From the NCBI GenBank assembly GCA_019321725.1, contig CM033110.1, positions 9,727,278-9,791,277 on the forward strand: a stretch of 64,000 nucleotides of DNA, read 5' to 3'. The notes beneath the pieces were generated by a model, which saw nothing but the letters and a program-made list of their open reading frames with translations, had not been told where the DNA came from and searched no databases. Source of the stretch: Paulownia fortunei (lineage: Eukaryota; Streptophyta; Magnoliopsida; Lamiales; Paulowniaceae). The position numbers and the translations under genes are program-made. Positions within the stretch are counted from its first letter, which is position 1; each line of letters opens with the position of its first letter. Of the stretch, positions 1 to 12,758 are shown piece after piece.

Positions 1-2483
1 ATTTAAGTGTCATATTACAAGGCCCTTATGTGCATATGATTTTAGAAATGCAAACTAGATAATTCTTTAAGAATCGGATGCGAATCGGTTTGGAGATCGA
101 ATGAACGGACATAGGAATTACCTATGGAAATGAATGGTGATTAAGATAGGTTGCAACCAAATAAAAATAGATGAGACACACAAGATTAGGGCTGCAAGAT
201 AAGGGAGAAAATCAGATTTGCCATTTACTTGCCACCTCATGCTTTCTTATTAAGCTTAAGCTAACATCTCAAGCTAACACCTCAAACCCTTCACCCTTAA
301 GCAACGACCAGACCCTCATTTCAGCCATTTTCATCTTCCAAACACACACATTAAGGTCTCCAAGTGATCCAAATTGATTCCAAGTTGAAATAAAAGCAAG
401 AAAAGCAAAGAAGAAGTGATTACCATCAAGTTAGCCTCAAAATCTGCATAGGTAACACTTATCTATGGTTTTGCCTTTAGTTTTCAGATTATTAGGAATG
501 GTTTTATTATTTATTAAGCTTTCAATATCTCTTATAAAAGTGTTAGAAAGTTTTTAGTTAGACTTTGGTGCACAAAGAAAGGGTTTTGGATGACAAACAC
601 TTAATAGGAAATACTTGTGGCAGAAACTGTCATCTTACTATTTTCTTGTGTTTTAGGCTTCAAAAGTGTATGGTATGTTGAATAAAACCTATAATTATTA
701 CCATTTACATGACTATATATGATTTAAGAGTATTGTAATGAAGTTTTATCAGTTGGAAATTGAAATAGAGAATGATATTGGAGAAACACTCAAACTGCCA
801 AAATAGCAAAATCTCTTTTGGTGTGCTGTGAAGGAAACTGAATTAAGGGAGCTAAATCCATTATTTTTGGTAATAATATGACCTGGTTGTCTCCTTATAT
901 ATGTTATCTAAGTATGGTGAAAATGTTGGAGTGATTGAATATACTTAATGGTGCCAAAACCATTAATGTCATGAAGTGTGCAAAACTGTCACGGTAGGAA
1001 ACAATCTGTTTCAGTATGTCGTGAACAGAGCTGAACTTGGAAAGATATATCCGTGATTTTTAGAAATTATATGATATGGTTACATTTATATACATGTTAT
1101 CTAAGTGTGGTAAAAATTTGGGAGTGATTGGATATGTTTAGGGATGTTAAAATTATCATGCAACTAAACTTGACAGCAAGAAAATATGAAAATGTGAATC
1201 TGCCACATTTGATCACTTAGCATGTTTCAACCTAGACATGTTGCTATTGAGTGTTAACAATTAGGTACATGCTATTAGAGTTATAATACTTCAATTACAT
1301 GATGTTTGCTTGTATTTAAGATGAGAAATTGAGGTATTTGAGGGGCTATATTGGGTTCTAGTTTGTGAAAGCTTGATTGTTAGCTTATAGCTTGGTGTTT
1401 AAGGTCTAGTATGAGATTTTGTGTTTTCAACTTGCCAAATTGGGAATGGTGCTTGATGTTGGGTAATATTACAGGCTATTTTACTTCTAAGGTTGGAGAG
1501 GAATACTAAACAAATTTAGACTAAGCCACCAACCAAGTGAAAGGTAAGTAAAGATTCATGTGCAACTACAATGCATAGACATAGTAAATGTATGATTTAT
1601 ATGTAATACCATTGATCATATGTGCGTAGTAGAGGGCATACATTACTGTCATTCATATCCATTGGGCATACATACATGGGCATTGGCACGTGCATACATC
1701 ATATACAAGCATTGTGATAAATCGTGCATTGCACGGCATGATTCTGAGAAAGAAAAATGTTTTACTGACCACTACTAGTGCACCGAAGCATGCATGGATT
1801 TGCATGGTTTTATGCATGGATTTGCAGGTTCGCGTGCATGGATTTGCATGCGTATGAGTGTGCATGGATTTGCATACTTTTATGATTATTGGCCATTGGA
1901 TTATGGCGATGTGCAGAGCTCTTTTCCGGTGTATGGGATAGTAGCGTTGGTCAGGGGCCCAAGAAAGAAATGATTTTGAGAGAAATATTTGATGCATAAA
2001 ATTGCATTATGGGCATAACATTTTGAGATGCATGACTTGATATTGTAGATTATTCTTTGACATGCATAATCTTTACTTGCCGAGCGTTAGCTCATATAGT
2101 TTATGCATTGTAGGTGAGTCTGGTGATACTTGATACCATGGACTTACTGGGCAAGCTGTTGGGGTTCCTACAGGTTCTGAGGATCAGTGTACATGGATGA
2201 TGACCTGTTGGGTTGATTGTTAACTTATTTGATTTTGTAGTCTATTGTATTACGTTTTGGGATTTGTACAATGTGTTACTTTTATAATTTTTCTGTACAC
2301 GGGTATATAAATATTATGATTGTTATGGGTCATCTGCAGGTATATATATTAGTCTGTGAGTGGGAAAATATTTATTATTTATTAATATGTTGCAGAAAAA
2401 TAATAATAATAATAATGTATGCCCAGGCTCTATCATGTTAAATTATACTATATATATAGTTGTGTAGTAATGGGGGTGTTACA
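1..2483 (+). mobile_element. Chromovirus LTR, family B (copy B1), 5' end outside window
   Basis: This is the 3' portion of a long LTR. The same sequence occurs in reverse as the 5' LTR of element B2 (50323-53220) and in part at 23524-25043. By alignment with B2 about 0.4 kb of its 5' end lies left of the window. It ends in GGGGTGTTACA at 2483, and the next bases are not a primer-binding site, so it is either a 3' LTR or a solo LTR. It abuts Athila-like sequence directly. No coding domain is present; the short open frames inside recur in every copy only because the LTR is repeated. Confidence 0.8.
1788..1880 (+). repeat. Minisatellite in family B LTR
   Basis: Four imperfect copies of a unit containing GCATGGATTTGCATG, with variable spacers, follow the LTR block that begins GTGCACCGAAGC. 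The corresponding place has three copies at 24670-24740 and four copies (reverse) at 50975-51065. Family A LTRs have a different, GC-richer block here. Confidence 0.8.
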
Positions 2484-2690
2484 CCACAGCGCCATCCTCA
2501 GGCGAGAAATCACGCCGCGACATAAACTACTTAATAGAAATAGATTCTTTTTCTCCTCATTTGCGATAAGTGGCAGCCAAAGACTAATGTTGTTATCTTT
2601 TATGATATATATACACTAGATACAACTCACATATTACCACCCATGTGATATGTTTGTATATACACTCTATACACACTATAAATAAGTACT
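2484..2690 (+). mobile_element. Remnant of 5' LTR of Athila-like element E
   Basis: This stretch matches 14865-15025 closely: both contain GAGAAATCAC, a CTTAATAGAAA block, a GGC(A/G)GCCAAAG(A/G)CTAAT block and ATACAACTCA. The second copy lies inside the 3' LTR of the same Athila-like element, so this is read as the surviving middle part of the 5' LTR. Its left side is cut by LTR B1 and its right side runs into internal sequence without a visible LTR end or primer-binding site. Confidence 0.5.
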
Positions 2691-3691
2691 GGCTCAACTC
2701 CTTATGAAACTGAATCCACTTATCCACCTCCAAAAAAAGAATAGAATATGGAAAAATTATTAACTCAATTCATTATCAATAGTAATATTAGACTCCAAAA
2801 TTAATCAACATCCCTTCAGAGATTGGAAGACCAATATAGTGAGTCGGATAGTGTACTTTCTAATGGACAACTAGAAAAATTACCTTAGACACTTGAGGTA
2901 AACGAATTAGGGGAAGAACATGGTAATGTTGATATCTTGACATGTGATGAAGAGTTAGAATCCTCCTTGAGAGTTGATGAATCATGAAAGAGTGGACAAG
3001 AGAAAACAACACAAATACCTATTATGGAAGAGGAAGAAGGCCAAGTTATTGTTCAATTAAACCCTTCCCAAGTGCCATCACTAAGAGTTCCTTGTTCTCA
3101 ACTCCTAGAGAGCGAGATTGTATCAAGTTCTATGGTGGATAATGTGAACATCTTCCCACATAAACAACAATTGGAGGAGTGTAGTGAAAAGTGCAATGCC
3201 ATCCTACAAAGAAAGCCACGTCAATTGCTTACCAATTCATGGAGTTTCACTATCCCTTACTCAATTGAAGACTTTATTTTTGAAATAGCATTATACGATC
3301 TAGATGCAAGCATTAATTTAACACCATTGTCTAATTTCAGGAAGCTTGAACCTAATGAAGCAAGGCCTGCTAAGGTGATAAAAGATGTACTTGAGAATGG
3401 TGACCAATTCATGTTCTCTACAAAAAAAAATCATCTTTAATATGGAAAAAGATAGGTATATCTTTACCATGCTTGGAAGAATATTTCAGGTAATATAGGA
3501 TGCACTCTTTAATGTCCAAAACGCCATTGATGCTACTCTTGATCATCCTCATCTTACTAATCCGAAATGATCATCTACACTCTTAGAGCACGCAAAGGCA
3601 TGGCATGATAAACAATTATTTTTAGATCCTGGATGAGCAAATAAGATACTCGAGCTGATGACTATAAAACAAGTTCTTCTTGGAAGGTAAC
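2691..3691 (+). pseudogene. Athila-like element E: gag-pol linker, aspartic protease remnant and end of pol
   Basis: The longest open stretch (3024-3440, 138 codons) holds the Athila-type protease region: SFTIPYSIEDFIFE, then LYDLDASINLTPLSNFRKL, where the family normally has LCDLGASINLMPLS. The catalytic-loop Gly of D-L-G-A is Asp here. Upstream frames at about 2750-2980 look like the low-complexity linker between gag and protease, with stops. Downstream (3590-3691) the sequence resembles the extreme 3' end of pol and stops at CTTCTTGGAAG, where element A1 is inserted. RT, RNase H and most of integrase are missing, so a large internal deletion preceded or accompanied the decay. Confidence 0.65.
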
Positions 3692-6490
3692 TGTAATACC
3701 CAATCCTCACACTACTCATTTGACCAATGTAATTCATGTATGACATGCTACTTGTATGCTAATTTGCATTAACATTTGCATGGCATCTTATATAGCATTC
3801 TTAATCGTTAGACCTTTAATGCTATCACATGATATTAGTGGTTGAGATCTTATAACCTAATTAAGAAATTCGATATTTAGATAAGAGAAAGAGTAGATTG
3901 GTCAATCTATTAGATATTCATAGGTTACATATTATAATTTTAGAAGTAATTAAAGGTATTACTAGTAAGCTAATATGTTTGGATTCAATTAGATCAAGGT
4001 GTTTTCAAAGTATATATCCATAAACTAATAATACTTAGGATATTAAATATGATATAATTTGATTTAAGTGTCATATTTAAAGGTTCATATATGCATATGG
4101 TTTTAAAAATGAAAACTATATAATCTATTTAAGTATCGAATGTCAATTGATTTAAAAATCGAATGAACGATTAAGAAATTAGGTATAATTTATTATTCAA
4201 TCATACAAAAATTAAAATAGGTTGTAAATAATGAAATAAATGCTGAGAAACACCAGATTACATCTGTATAAGTTATGTGTAATATCAAATTTAAACCACC
4301 ATTTGACACCTCAAGCTTTGCCATCTCATGCTTTCTTATTAAGCTCAAGCTAACACTCAAACCCTTCACCCTTAAGCCACGAACAGACCCTTATTTCAGC
4401 CATTTTCAACTTCCAAACACACACCTTAATCTCTCCAAGTGCTCCAAATTGATTCCAAGTTGAAATAAAATCAAGGAAAGCAAGGAGAAGTGATTACCAT
4501 CAAGCTTAACCTCAAAATCTGCATAGGTAACACTTATCTATAATTTTGCCTTTAGTTTTTAGATTATTCTGAATGGGTTTATTGTTTATTAAGCTTTCCA
4601 ATATCTCTTATAAAAGTGTTAGAAAGATTTTAGTTATACTTTGGTGCACAAAGAAATGGTTTTTGATGACAAATACTTAATAGGAAATACTTGTAGCAAA
4701 AATTGTCACCTTACTGTTTTCTTGTGTTTTAGGCTTGAAAAGTGTATGGTATGTTGAATAAAACCTATAATTATTACTATTTACATATCCATATATGAGT
4801 TAAGATTATTCGAATAAATTTTTCTTGGTTAGAAATTAAAATAGAGCATGATATTGGAGAAACGCTTAAACTGCAAAAGTAGCAAAATCTATTTTGGTGT
4901 GCTGTAAAGGAGACTAAATTAGGGGAGCTAAATCCATGAGTTTTGGCAATTCTATGGCATGGTTATATGTTTTGATATGTTAGAAAAGTGTGGTAAATTT
5001 TTAGAGTGAATAAATAAGCCTAATGATGCTAAAATTGCTATTAAACTTAGAGAACTGTTATACGAGTTATAACACATCAATTAGATGACTTTATCATATA
5101 TTTAAGATGAGAAACAAAGGTACTTAGGAGATTGTATTATGTTTTAGTCCCTAAGTAGTAAAGTTTGATTGTTACATAGTTAAATTGAAATTCAAGGTCT
5201 TGCATAGGATTAAGCATAATGAACTTGTTGATTGAGGATAGTGATTCATATCTTATATTTTTACATATTATTCACACCTAAAGTTGGGGAGTAACACCTA
5301 AGAAACTAAGAAGTAAGATACGATCGACTAAAGGTAAGAGAAAATCCATTTGCAACTACAATACATGGACATAGTATTTCTTGCCTTATCTATATTAAAT
5401 GTATCCTTGTGTCTTGATGAGTGTGTTATGAGTATTATAAATATCTTATAGTGGATACGTTGCTTGGATGATAGGACATGGGATCCATTGTATCATTGAA
5501 CATGCCATTCATCAGCATTTACACGTGTATGCATAACACATGCTCACAGTTAAGATTTTACATGGATGATATTATTTTTAGAAAGAAAATGTTTTGATTG
5601 GCCACTACTAGTGCACCGAGGCATGCGAGGCGTGCTTATATGATATTTTCGGGCACCGCGAGTGTTACTTCTCGAAGGATCATAGAGGTTGACAGGGTGT
5701 GTGTCTTTGGTAGTCACGAGAGGGTGGACCACTTGACTGTGCCCTTATTGACTCCGTTGGTGGGAAGACTTTTGGAGGATCACAGGGGAAGACAGGGGGT
5801 GGACCTCTGGTGATCCCAGGAGATGGCGCCTAGACTGAGTCAATTTGTTTATGGTCATATAATTATTGATATTGTTTAGAGGTCTATATAGTGCATAGTA
5901 GAAAGATCAAGGGCCAGTGATGGAAAATAATTTTTAATGAACTGTTTTGGTTCAGAAGCTTGCATTCCTGGCGTGATTTCATAGAGATGCATTGCATATA
6001 TGTTAGATTATTGCTTCAACATGCATGATTTTCACTTACTGAGCATTAGCTCATGTAGTTCATGCAATGTAGGTAAACACGGTGAGAATTGAGACCTGTA
6101 GTTTATTAGGCTGGCTGTGGAGCTCCTACAGGCTTTCAAAGATCGATGTACATGGATGACGACCTGTTGGGGCTATTTTGTAGGCTGTGTTTTTTATTTT
6201 ATGGTCTATTGTATTATATTAGTGACCTTATCCTGTATATCACTTTCAAATCTCAATTGTAAATGATTCTAAATTTTGTGATGATTTTGATAAACCTTTT
6301 TATCGTTTAAATAACTATCTATCTATATAAAGTGTTATAGAATATTAAAGCACTTTACTTTATCAGTGTTATGTCAAACTAACTAGCTAAAAAAAAGTTA
6401 TACACATGTATACATGCATACATGCATAGATTATGTTGCACAGGTTGTTTATATATATATACGTATACATATTTTTGGGAGGTTGTAACA
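3692..6490 (+). repeat. 5' LTR of A1 (family A)
   Basis: It begins TGTAATACCCAATCCTC and ends GGTTGTAACA, followed by GAG and the primer-binding site. It is paired with 9901-12758 and is related to the LTRs at 32301 and 38166. A GC-richer block (about 5600-5830) distinguishes family A from family B, which has a minisatellite at that place. Confidence 0.9.
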
Positions 6491-6493
6491 GAG

Positions 6494-6506
6494 TGGTATC
6501 AGAGCC
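6494..6506 (+). other. Primer-binding site of A1 (initiator Met tRNA)
   Basis: TGGTATCAGAGCC three bases after the LTR end; complementary to the 3' end of plant initiator-Met tRNA, the usual primer of chromoviruses. Confidence 0.9.
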
Positions 6507-9500
6507 CAATTTGTGGTTCTGTAGACTGTCTATGTACATGATCTTTGAAACTGGTGGAGCACAACCATGCCAGTAAGTTTTATTTGTTGTATAATTCATT
6601 TTGTATTTCATGAATAATATTGGCCATGTGTTTTAAGATTTTGTTCAAAATAATGTTGAGGCAGACTTATCAGTAATAACAGGTATAAAATTTATGTTTG
6701 ATATTCTATCTTTGGAGCTACATATTCTCTACTATCTACTAAGTATGTAATAAGACTGGATAGGGTACTTGATATATATATATGAGGCCAGTTTTAATGT
6801 TTTAATTCCTTCTAGAAGTTCAAGATCAACTAATTAGATTTTAAGAGCTCTAGGTTAATTTTGTTATATTGGCTAGGATAATGATATAACCTTTTCTGTT
6901 GATTGGTTTATTGAGAATTATACATTGTGGATTATTTCAGGATTATAAAGACTTTTAAATTGTAAGTGATGAAAATTTAGAAATTTTATGGAGGCTATAG
7001 CAGGAAAATATTTGCTATTTGCAGAAAATAAAGAAAATTGTCAAATTATAATTTTTTACAGTTTCCATGAAAGATAGTAGTAAGAAAGAGTTATTATTGA
7101 TCTTTGGGTTGTGTTAGAATTTTTAGAAATTACCTAGTTTACTAAAAAACCATTTGTGTGATCTTTGATCTCTTGATACATATTGAAAATAAGTTTTCAG
7201 GCATGCTATTAACTAACAAATTGATTTTATCCTGATATAGTTATAAGAATAAATCTAATCTATCTTTTAGTTTATCATATACACCTATTGGAATTCGATG
7301 AATCTTGAGTGATATTGTTATAATGTTGAGCAAGGCATTAAGGTCAAGTGCTTCTCCTAAGACAAACTCCACTTCATATTCACCTAGAAGAAAGATGAAT
7401 CTTGAGGTTATGAATTGAGTAATAATTTATAATAAGTACAAATTTTTCATACTAAGGTTTATTTGATAAATTAAGAGGAGCTACTATGATCTTGAGGATT
7501 GATTTTAAGTTTGAATTAATTATGAATTTATTGTTGTACCATTAGGTTGACTAATGCCCTAATTATTTTGATATACATGATGAATAATGTATTTGATGAT
7601 TCTATATGGGTATGTTTGGGGTGATATTCATCGATGATATCTTAGTGTACAATGAGGAGAAATATGATTGACCTTTCAATATGATCTTGAAAACTCTAAG
7701 GAAGTAGAAAATTATTTGTTTAATTTAGTATCTTTTGGTTATGTAATACAATATTTATTTTTGGGAGTGGTAATTTTTTTAAGAAGGTATCCTTGCAACT
7801 ATTCAAAACTTCGAGGTTCTACTGAAATAGGGAAGACCAATAAATGTGATAAAAATAAGAAGAATTTTCTGGGTTAGTGATATTATTGGGTATTTAATCA
7901 AAATTTCTCCTGAATTGTTATCGCTTTATTTCTTCATATATGTAGGTATAGGAAATTTGAATGGTTTGCTAAGTGGGAAGAAATCTCTAATTACTTAAAG
8001 AGAATTGATTTGCGCTTCAGTAGTGACTCCAACTTTAAATATAAATTTTATATTGTGTATAGTGGTGTTATCTCATTGTGTTTTGGTATATGTTTGATGC
8101 AATGTAGAAAAGTTACTCTACACTCTTTGAGATAATTATATTATTTTGGGTAATACTACATGTGACATTACAAAATTGAAGTACTTGAAATGTCTATATA
8201 CTCAAAAGTAGTTGAACTTGAAGAAAGGATGGATATTATTAGTAAGACAATATATTATATGATCCATATAACTATAGATGTCATTGGAATGAAATATCTC
8301 AATAGACTAATACTCATACAAATTTTACATCATAAACTATTATGGGAATTGAGGGTTGTATAGAGGATGAACTAGAGTAAATGGTGGATTATCTGTTTAT
8401 TAATATTTTGGCAAGACTGATTTTGATTGATCCAATTTCAAATGCTCAAAATATGGTTGATGATGTGTTAAGATTGAAATGAAAGGCATAAAAGGCACTT
8501 AAATAAGTTTTTGTGATAAGTGATAATAATCTCTTAATAAGAGAGAGATGTGAAAATGAGGAATAAAAAATTGCAAGACTAAGTTTTAGGTGATGATCAT
8601 ATACCTTTTTATTTATTTTATTTAGTGGTATGAATGATGTTTGTGATCTTAAGAATATGTACAGATATCAGTTACTCGATGAGCTATTATGGAATATATT
8701 ATTAATATTTGATTTGCCACTAAAAAAAAGGATATATGTAAAAGTGCATATACAGGAATCATTTAGTTCTGCATTTATTTTTAGGTGAAAATGGGAAAAC
8801 ATTCATGAATTTTGTATATGATAATGGAATTGGGTTATTGTTCATAAATTAACTGAATATGCTCATTCTATCTCAATTTACCCTAGGTATTCCATGGAAA
8901 TATATCGAAATATAAATGTATAAGAAGTGGTTAGACTTTATGGTTTATTAGTACCAATTAGTTCTGATGTAGATTTAAGGTCTTTGTTCACTTCCTAGAA
9001 GATCTTACATCAAGTATTGGGAACAAAAATATATTTTAGTATTGTGATCATCCATGCATCAATGGGCAATCAGAACAAACAAATTAGACTTTGCAAGACA
9101 TGCTTAGAGCTTGTTCATTAGATTATTGATGTCAATTGAGAAAAACTTTACCTGGGTAGAATTTCTTATAACAACAATTATAAGGCTACTTGAGATTTTT
9201 CTCTATGAGGCATTGTATGATAGAAAATATAGGTCGTCGTTTTATTGAAATGAATTTGGTGTTCTTTTAGGTTAAATATGATTTGAGAAATGATAAAAGT
9301 GGTAGAAAAAATTGCCAATGTATGGAAACTAGTTAGAGATGACCATAGAGTTATGCAGATTAAAGAGAAATATCGTTGCAATTTATGATAGGGGATCAAA
9401 AAGTTTTGAAGGTGTCTCTAATGAAAGGGATTATGCGGCTTGGGCAGAATTTTTTTTTTTGGAGATGTTACCTACAAACTTAATCCTAGCTACATTGGTT

Positions 9501-9882
9501 TATTTTTTATTACTGTGAGAATTGGGGATATTGCTTATAAACTTGACCTTTTTGTATCAATGTCTCAAGTTCACAATGTTTCATGTGTTCATTTTAAGGA
9601 AGTATATCATGAATTTATCTCATCTATTGAAAAAGAAACCAATAGAACTAAATTGAGGTCGGAGATATGAAGAAAGACCTATAGAGATTTTAGTAAAGGA
9701 TGTAAAGCAACTTCAAAATGAGAATATCTTATTAGTTAAAGTATTGAGCAGAAGTCAATTAATAGAAGAAGCTATTTGGGAAAGGAAGCATAGTGGAAAC
9801 AATATCTAGAAAGTGGTCCGGAGGGTCTAGTAATTAACTATCTAGAGTTTTTTTTGTTAAATAAAATTTTGGGGATGAAATT
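6507..9882 (+). pseudogene. Remnant pol of chromovirus A1 (gag deleted)
   Basis: After the leader, sequence passes almost directly into a degraded protease (about 6700-6770; the frame is recognisable by alignment to 54468-54560), so gag is gone. RT is recognisable near 7520-7660: a decayed form of the [14 protein letters not shown] block followed by a decayed F-I-D-D-I region. Integrase core and C-terminal sequence lie at about 8990-9670, including VRIGDIAYKLDLFVSMSQVHN, the conserved stretch after the core. A decayed chromodomain-like tail follows (about 9660-9820). Many stops and frameshifts break every domain. Compared with A3 the internal region is about 1.3 kb shorter. Confidence 0.75.
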
Positions 9883-9900
9883 TTAATTAGGAGGGGAGGT
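9883..9900 (+). other. Polypurine tract of A1
   Basis: TTAATTAGGAGGGGAGGT immediately precedes the 3' LTR start; the same purine run precedes the 3' LTRs of A3 and B2. It primes plus-strand synthesis. Confidence 0.85.
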
Positions 9901-12758
9901 TGTAATACCCAATCCTCACACTACTCACTTGACCAATGTGATTCATGCATTACATGCTACTTATATGCTAATTTACATTAATATTTACATGGCATCTTAT
10001 ATAGCATTCTTAATCATTACACCTCTAAAGCTATCACATGATATTAGTGGTTGAGATCTTATAACCTAATTAAGAAATTTGATATTTAGATAAGAGAAAG
10101 AATAGATTGGTCAATCTATTGGATATTCATAGGTTATATGTTATAATTTTAGAAGTAATTAAGGTAATACTAGTAAGCTAATATGTTTCGATTCAACTAG
10201 ATCAAGGTGTTTTAAAAGTATACATCCATAAACTAATAATACTTGGGATATTAAACATGATATAAATTGATTTAAGTGTTATATTTCAAGGTCCATATGT
10301 ACATATAATTTTAGAAATGAAAAGTAGACAATCTATTTAAGTATCGGATGTCAATCAATTTAAAAATCGAATGAACGGTTAAGAAATTAGGGTAGAATTT
10401 ATTATCCAATCGTACAAAAATTAAAATAAGTTGTAAATAATGAAATAAATGTTGAGAAACACCAGATTAGAGCTGCATAAGTTGTGTATAATATCAGATT
10501 AAACCACCAATTGACACCTCAAGCTTTGCCACCTCACGCTTTCTTATTAAACTCAAGATAACACCTCAATTCCTTCACCCTTATATCATGACCAGACCCT
10601 CATTTCAGCCATTTTCAGCTTCCAAACACACACCTTAAGCTCTCCAAGTGCTCCAAATTGATTCCAATTTGAAATAAAAGCAAGGAAAGCAAAGGAGAAG
10701 TGATTACCATCAAGTTTAACTTCAAAATCTGCATAGGTAACATTTATCTACGGTTTTGCCTTTGGTTTTCAGATTATTTTGAATGGTTTTATTTTTTATT
10801 AAGATTTAAATATCTCTTATAAAGTCTTATAAATATTTTAGTTAGATTTTGGTGCACAAAGAAATGGTTTTGGATAACAAACACTTAATAGAAAATACTT
10901 GTGGCAGAAACTGTCACCTTACTCTTTTCTTGTGTTTTAGGCTTGAAAAGTGTATGGTATGTTGAATAAACCTATAATTATTACTATTTACATGTCCATA
11001 TATGAATTAAGAGTATGAGAATGAATTTTGATTGGTTAGAAATTGAAATAGAGCATGATATTGGAGAAACCCTCAAACTGCAAAAGTAGCAAAATCTGTT
11101 TTGGTGTGCTATAAAGGAGACTAAATTAGGGGATCTAAATCCACGAGTTTTGGCAATTATATGGCATGTTTATATGTTTTTATATGTTACATAAGTGTGG
11201 TAAAATTTTTTAGAGTGAATAAATATGGCTAAGGATGCTAAAATTGCTATCAAACTTAGTGTGACAGCAAGAAAAATAGAAGATGGAAATCTGTTCCATT
11301 TTACTTCTTGGCGTGTTTCAACATATCTATGGTAAAATTGATGTTTAGCATTTAGACAATTGTTATAAGAGTTATAACACATCAATTAGGTAATTTTATC
11401 ATACATTTAAGATGAGAAATCAAGGTACTTAGGAAATTGTATTAAGTTTTAGTCCCTAAGTAGTAAAGTTTGATTGTTACATGGTTAAATTGAAATTCAA
11501 GGTCCTTGTATAGGATTAAGCATAATGAACTTGTTGATTGAGGATAGTGACTGATATCTTATATTTTTATAGATTATTCACACCTAAGGTTGGGGAGTAA
11601 CACCTAAGAAACTAAGAAGTAAGATACGATCGATTAAAGGTAAGTAAAAATACATTTGCAACTACAATGCATGGACATAGTATTTCTTTCCTTATCTATA
11701 TTAAATGTGATCATTGTGTCTTGATGAGTGTATTATAAGTATTATAAATATCTTATAGTACATATATTTCTTGGATAAAGGGACATGGGATCCGTGGTGT
11801 CATTGAACATGCCATTCATCAGCATTTACACGTGCATGCATAACACGTGCTCACAGTTGAGGTTTTGCATGCATGACATTATTTTCAAAAATAAAATATT
11901 TTAATTGGCCAGTACTAGTGCACCGAGGCATGCGAGGCGTGGTTATGTGATATTTTGGATCGCCGCGAGTGTTACTTCTCGGAGGATCATAGGGGTTGAC
12001 AGAAGGTGTGCCTCTGGTAGTCACGAGAGGGTAAACCACTTAACTGTGCCCTTATTGACTCTGCTAGTGGGAAGAATTTTAGAGGATCATAGGAAAGATA
12101 GGGGGTGGACCTCTGGTGATCCCATGAGATGGCCCATGGACTGAGTCAATTTCTTTATGGCCATGTGATTATTGATATTGTTTAAAGCTCTATTCGGTGC
12201 ATAGTAGGTAGGCCAAGGACCCTGTGATGGAAAATAGTTTTGAATGAACTATTTTGGTTCAGGAGCTTGCATTCTTGCATGATTTCATAGAGATGCATTG
12301 CATATATGTTAGATTATCGCTTCAGCATGCATGATTTTCACTTAATGAAAGTTAGCTCACGTAGTTCATGAAATGTAGGTAAGCATGGTAAGACTTGAGA
12401 CCAGTACTTTACTGGGCTGGTTATGGAGCTCCTGCAGGTTTTCAAAGATCAATGTAAATGGATGACAACCTATTGGGGCTATTTTGTAGGTTATGCTTTT
12501 GATTTTACGGTCTATTGTATTATATTAGTGATCTTATCATGTATATCACTTTCAAAACTCCATTGTAAATGAGTCTGAGTTTTGTGATGATTTTGATAGA
12601 CCTTTTTTCGTTTAAATAACTATCTATCTATATACAATGTTACTTTATCACGGTTATGTCAAACTAACTAGTTTAAAAAAAAGTTATACACACGCATACA
12701 TGCACAAATTATGTTTATATATATATATATGTATACATATTTTTGGCAGGTTGTGATA
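9901..12758 (+). repeat. 3' LTR of A1 (family A)
   Basis: It begins TGTAATACCCAATCCTC right after the purine tract and ends GGTTGTGATA, one base changed from a canonical CA end. The following five bases GCAAC match the 5' flank GTAAC except for one transition. Confidence 0.88.

Larger units (their letters stand above)
3692..12758 (+). mobile_element. Complete but defective chromovirus A1 (Ty3/gypsy, Tekay/Del-like)
   Basis: Two long direct LTRs (2799 and 2858 bp), an initiator-Met tRNA primer-binding site just after the 5' LTR and a purine tract just before the 3' LTR bound a 3.4-kb internal region. Flanking 5-mers are GTAAC (3687-3691) and GCAAC (12759-12763), a target duplication with one transition. 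The gag region is deleted; protease, RT, integrase and chromodomain remnants are recognisable. By eye the two LTRs differ at roughly 7-8% of sites over their first 270 bases, so this is an old insertion. It lies inside Athila-like element E. Confidence 0.88.

Noticed and set aside
171..377. Small open frame (68 codons) also present at 52457-52663 (-) and at the gap edge 44876-45061 (-)
   Set aside because: It recurs because the family B LTR recurs. No domain, and the sense strand of the LTR elsewhere is non-coding; conservation equals that of surrounding LTR.
1653..1997. 114-codon minus-strand frame with His/Thr/Cys repeats
   Set aside because: The repeats are the translated minisatellite of the LTR; not kept in the other family B copies.
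5550..5813. Paired open frames on both strands here and at 11851-12144, similar in both LTRs of A1
   Set aside because: They fall in the GC-richer block of the family A LTR, where stops are rare by composition. Both strands being open argues against real coding.
6494..6510. Possible tRNA-Met gene because of TGGTATCAGAGC-type sequences (also 33505, 43998, 50308)
   Set aside because: Only the 3'-end complement is present, each directly beside an LTR end; these are primer-binding sites, not tRNA genes.
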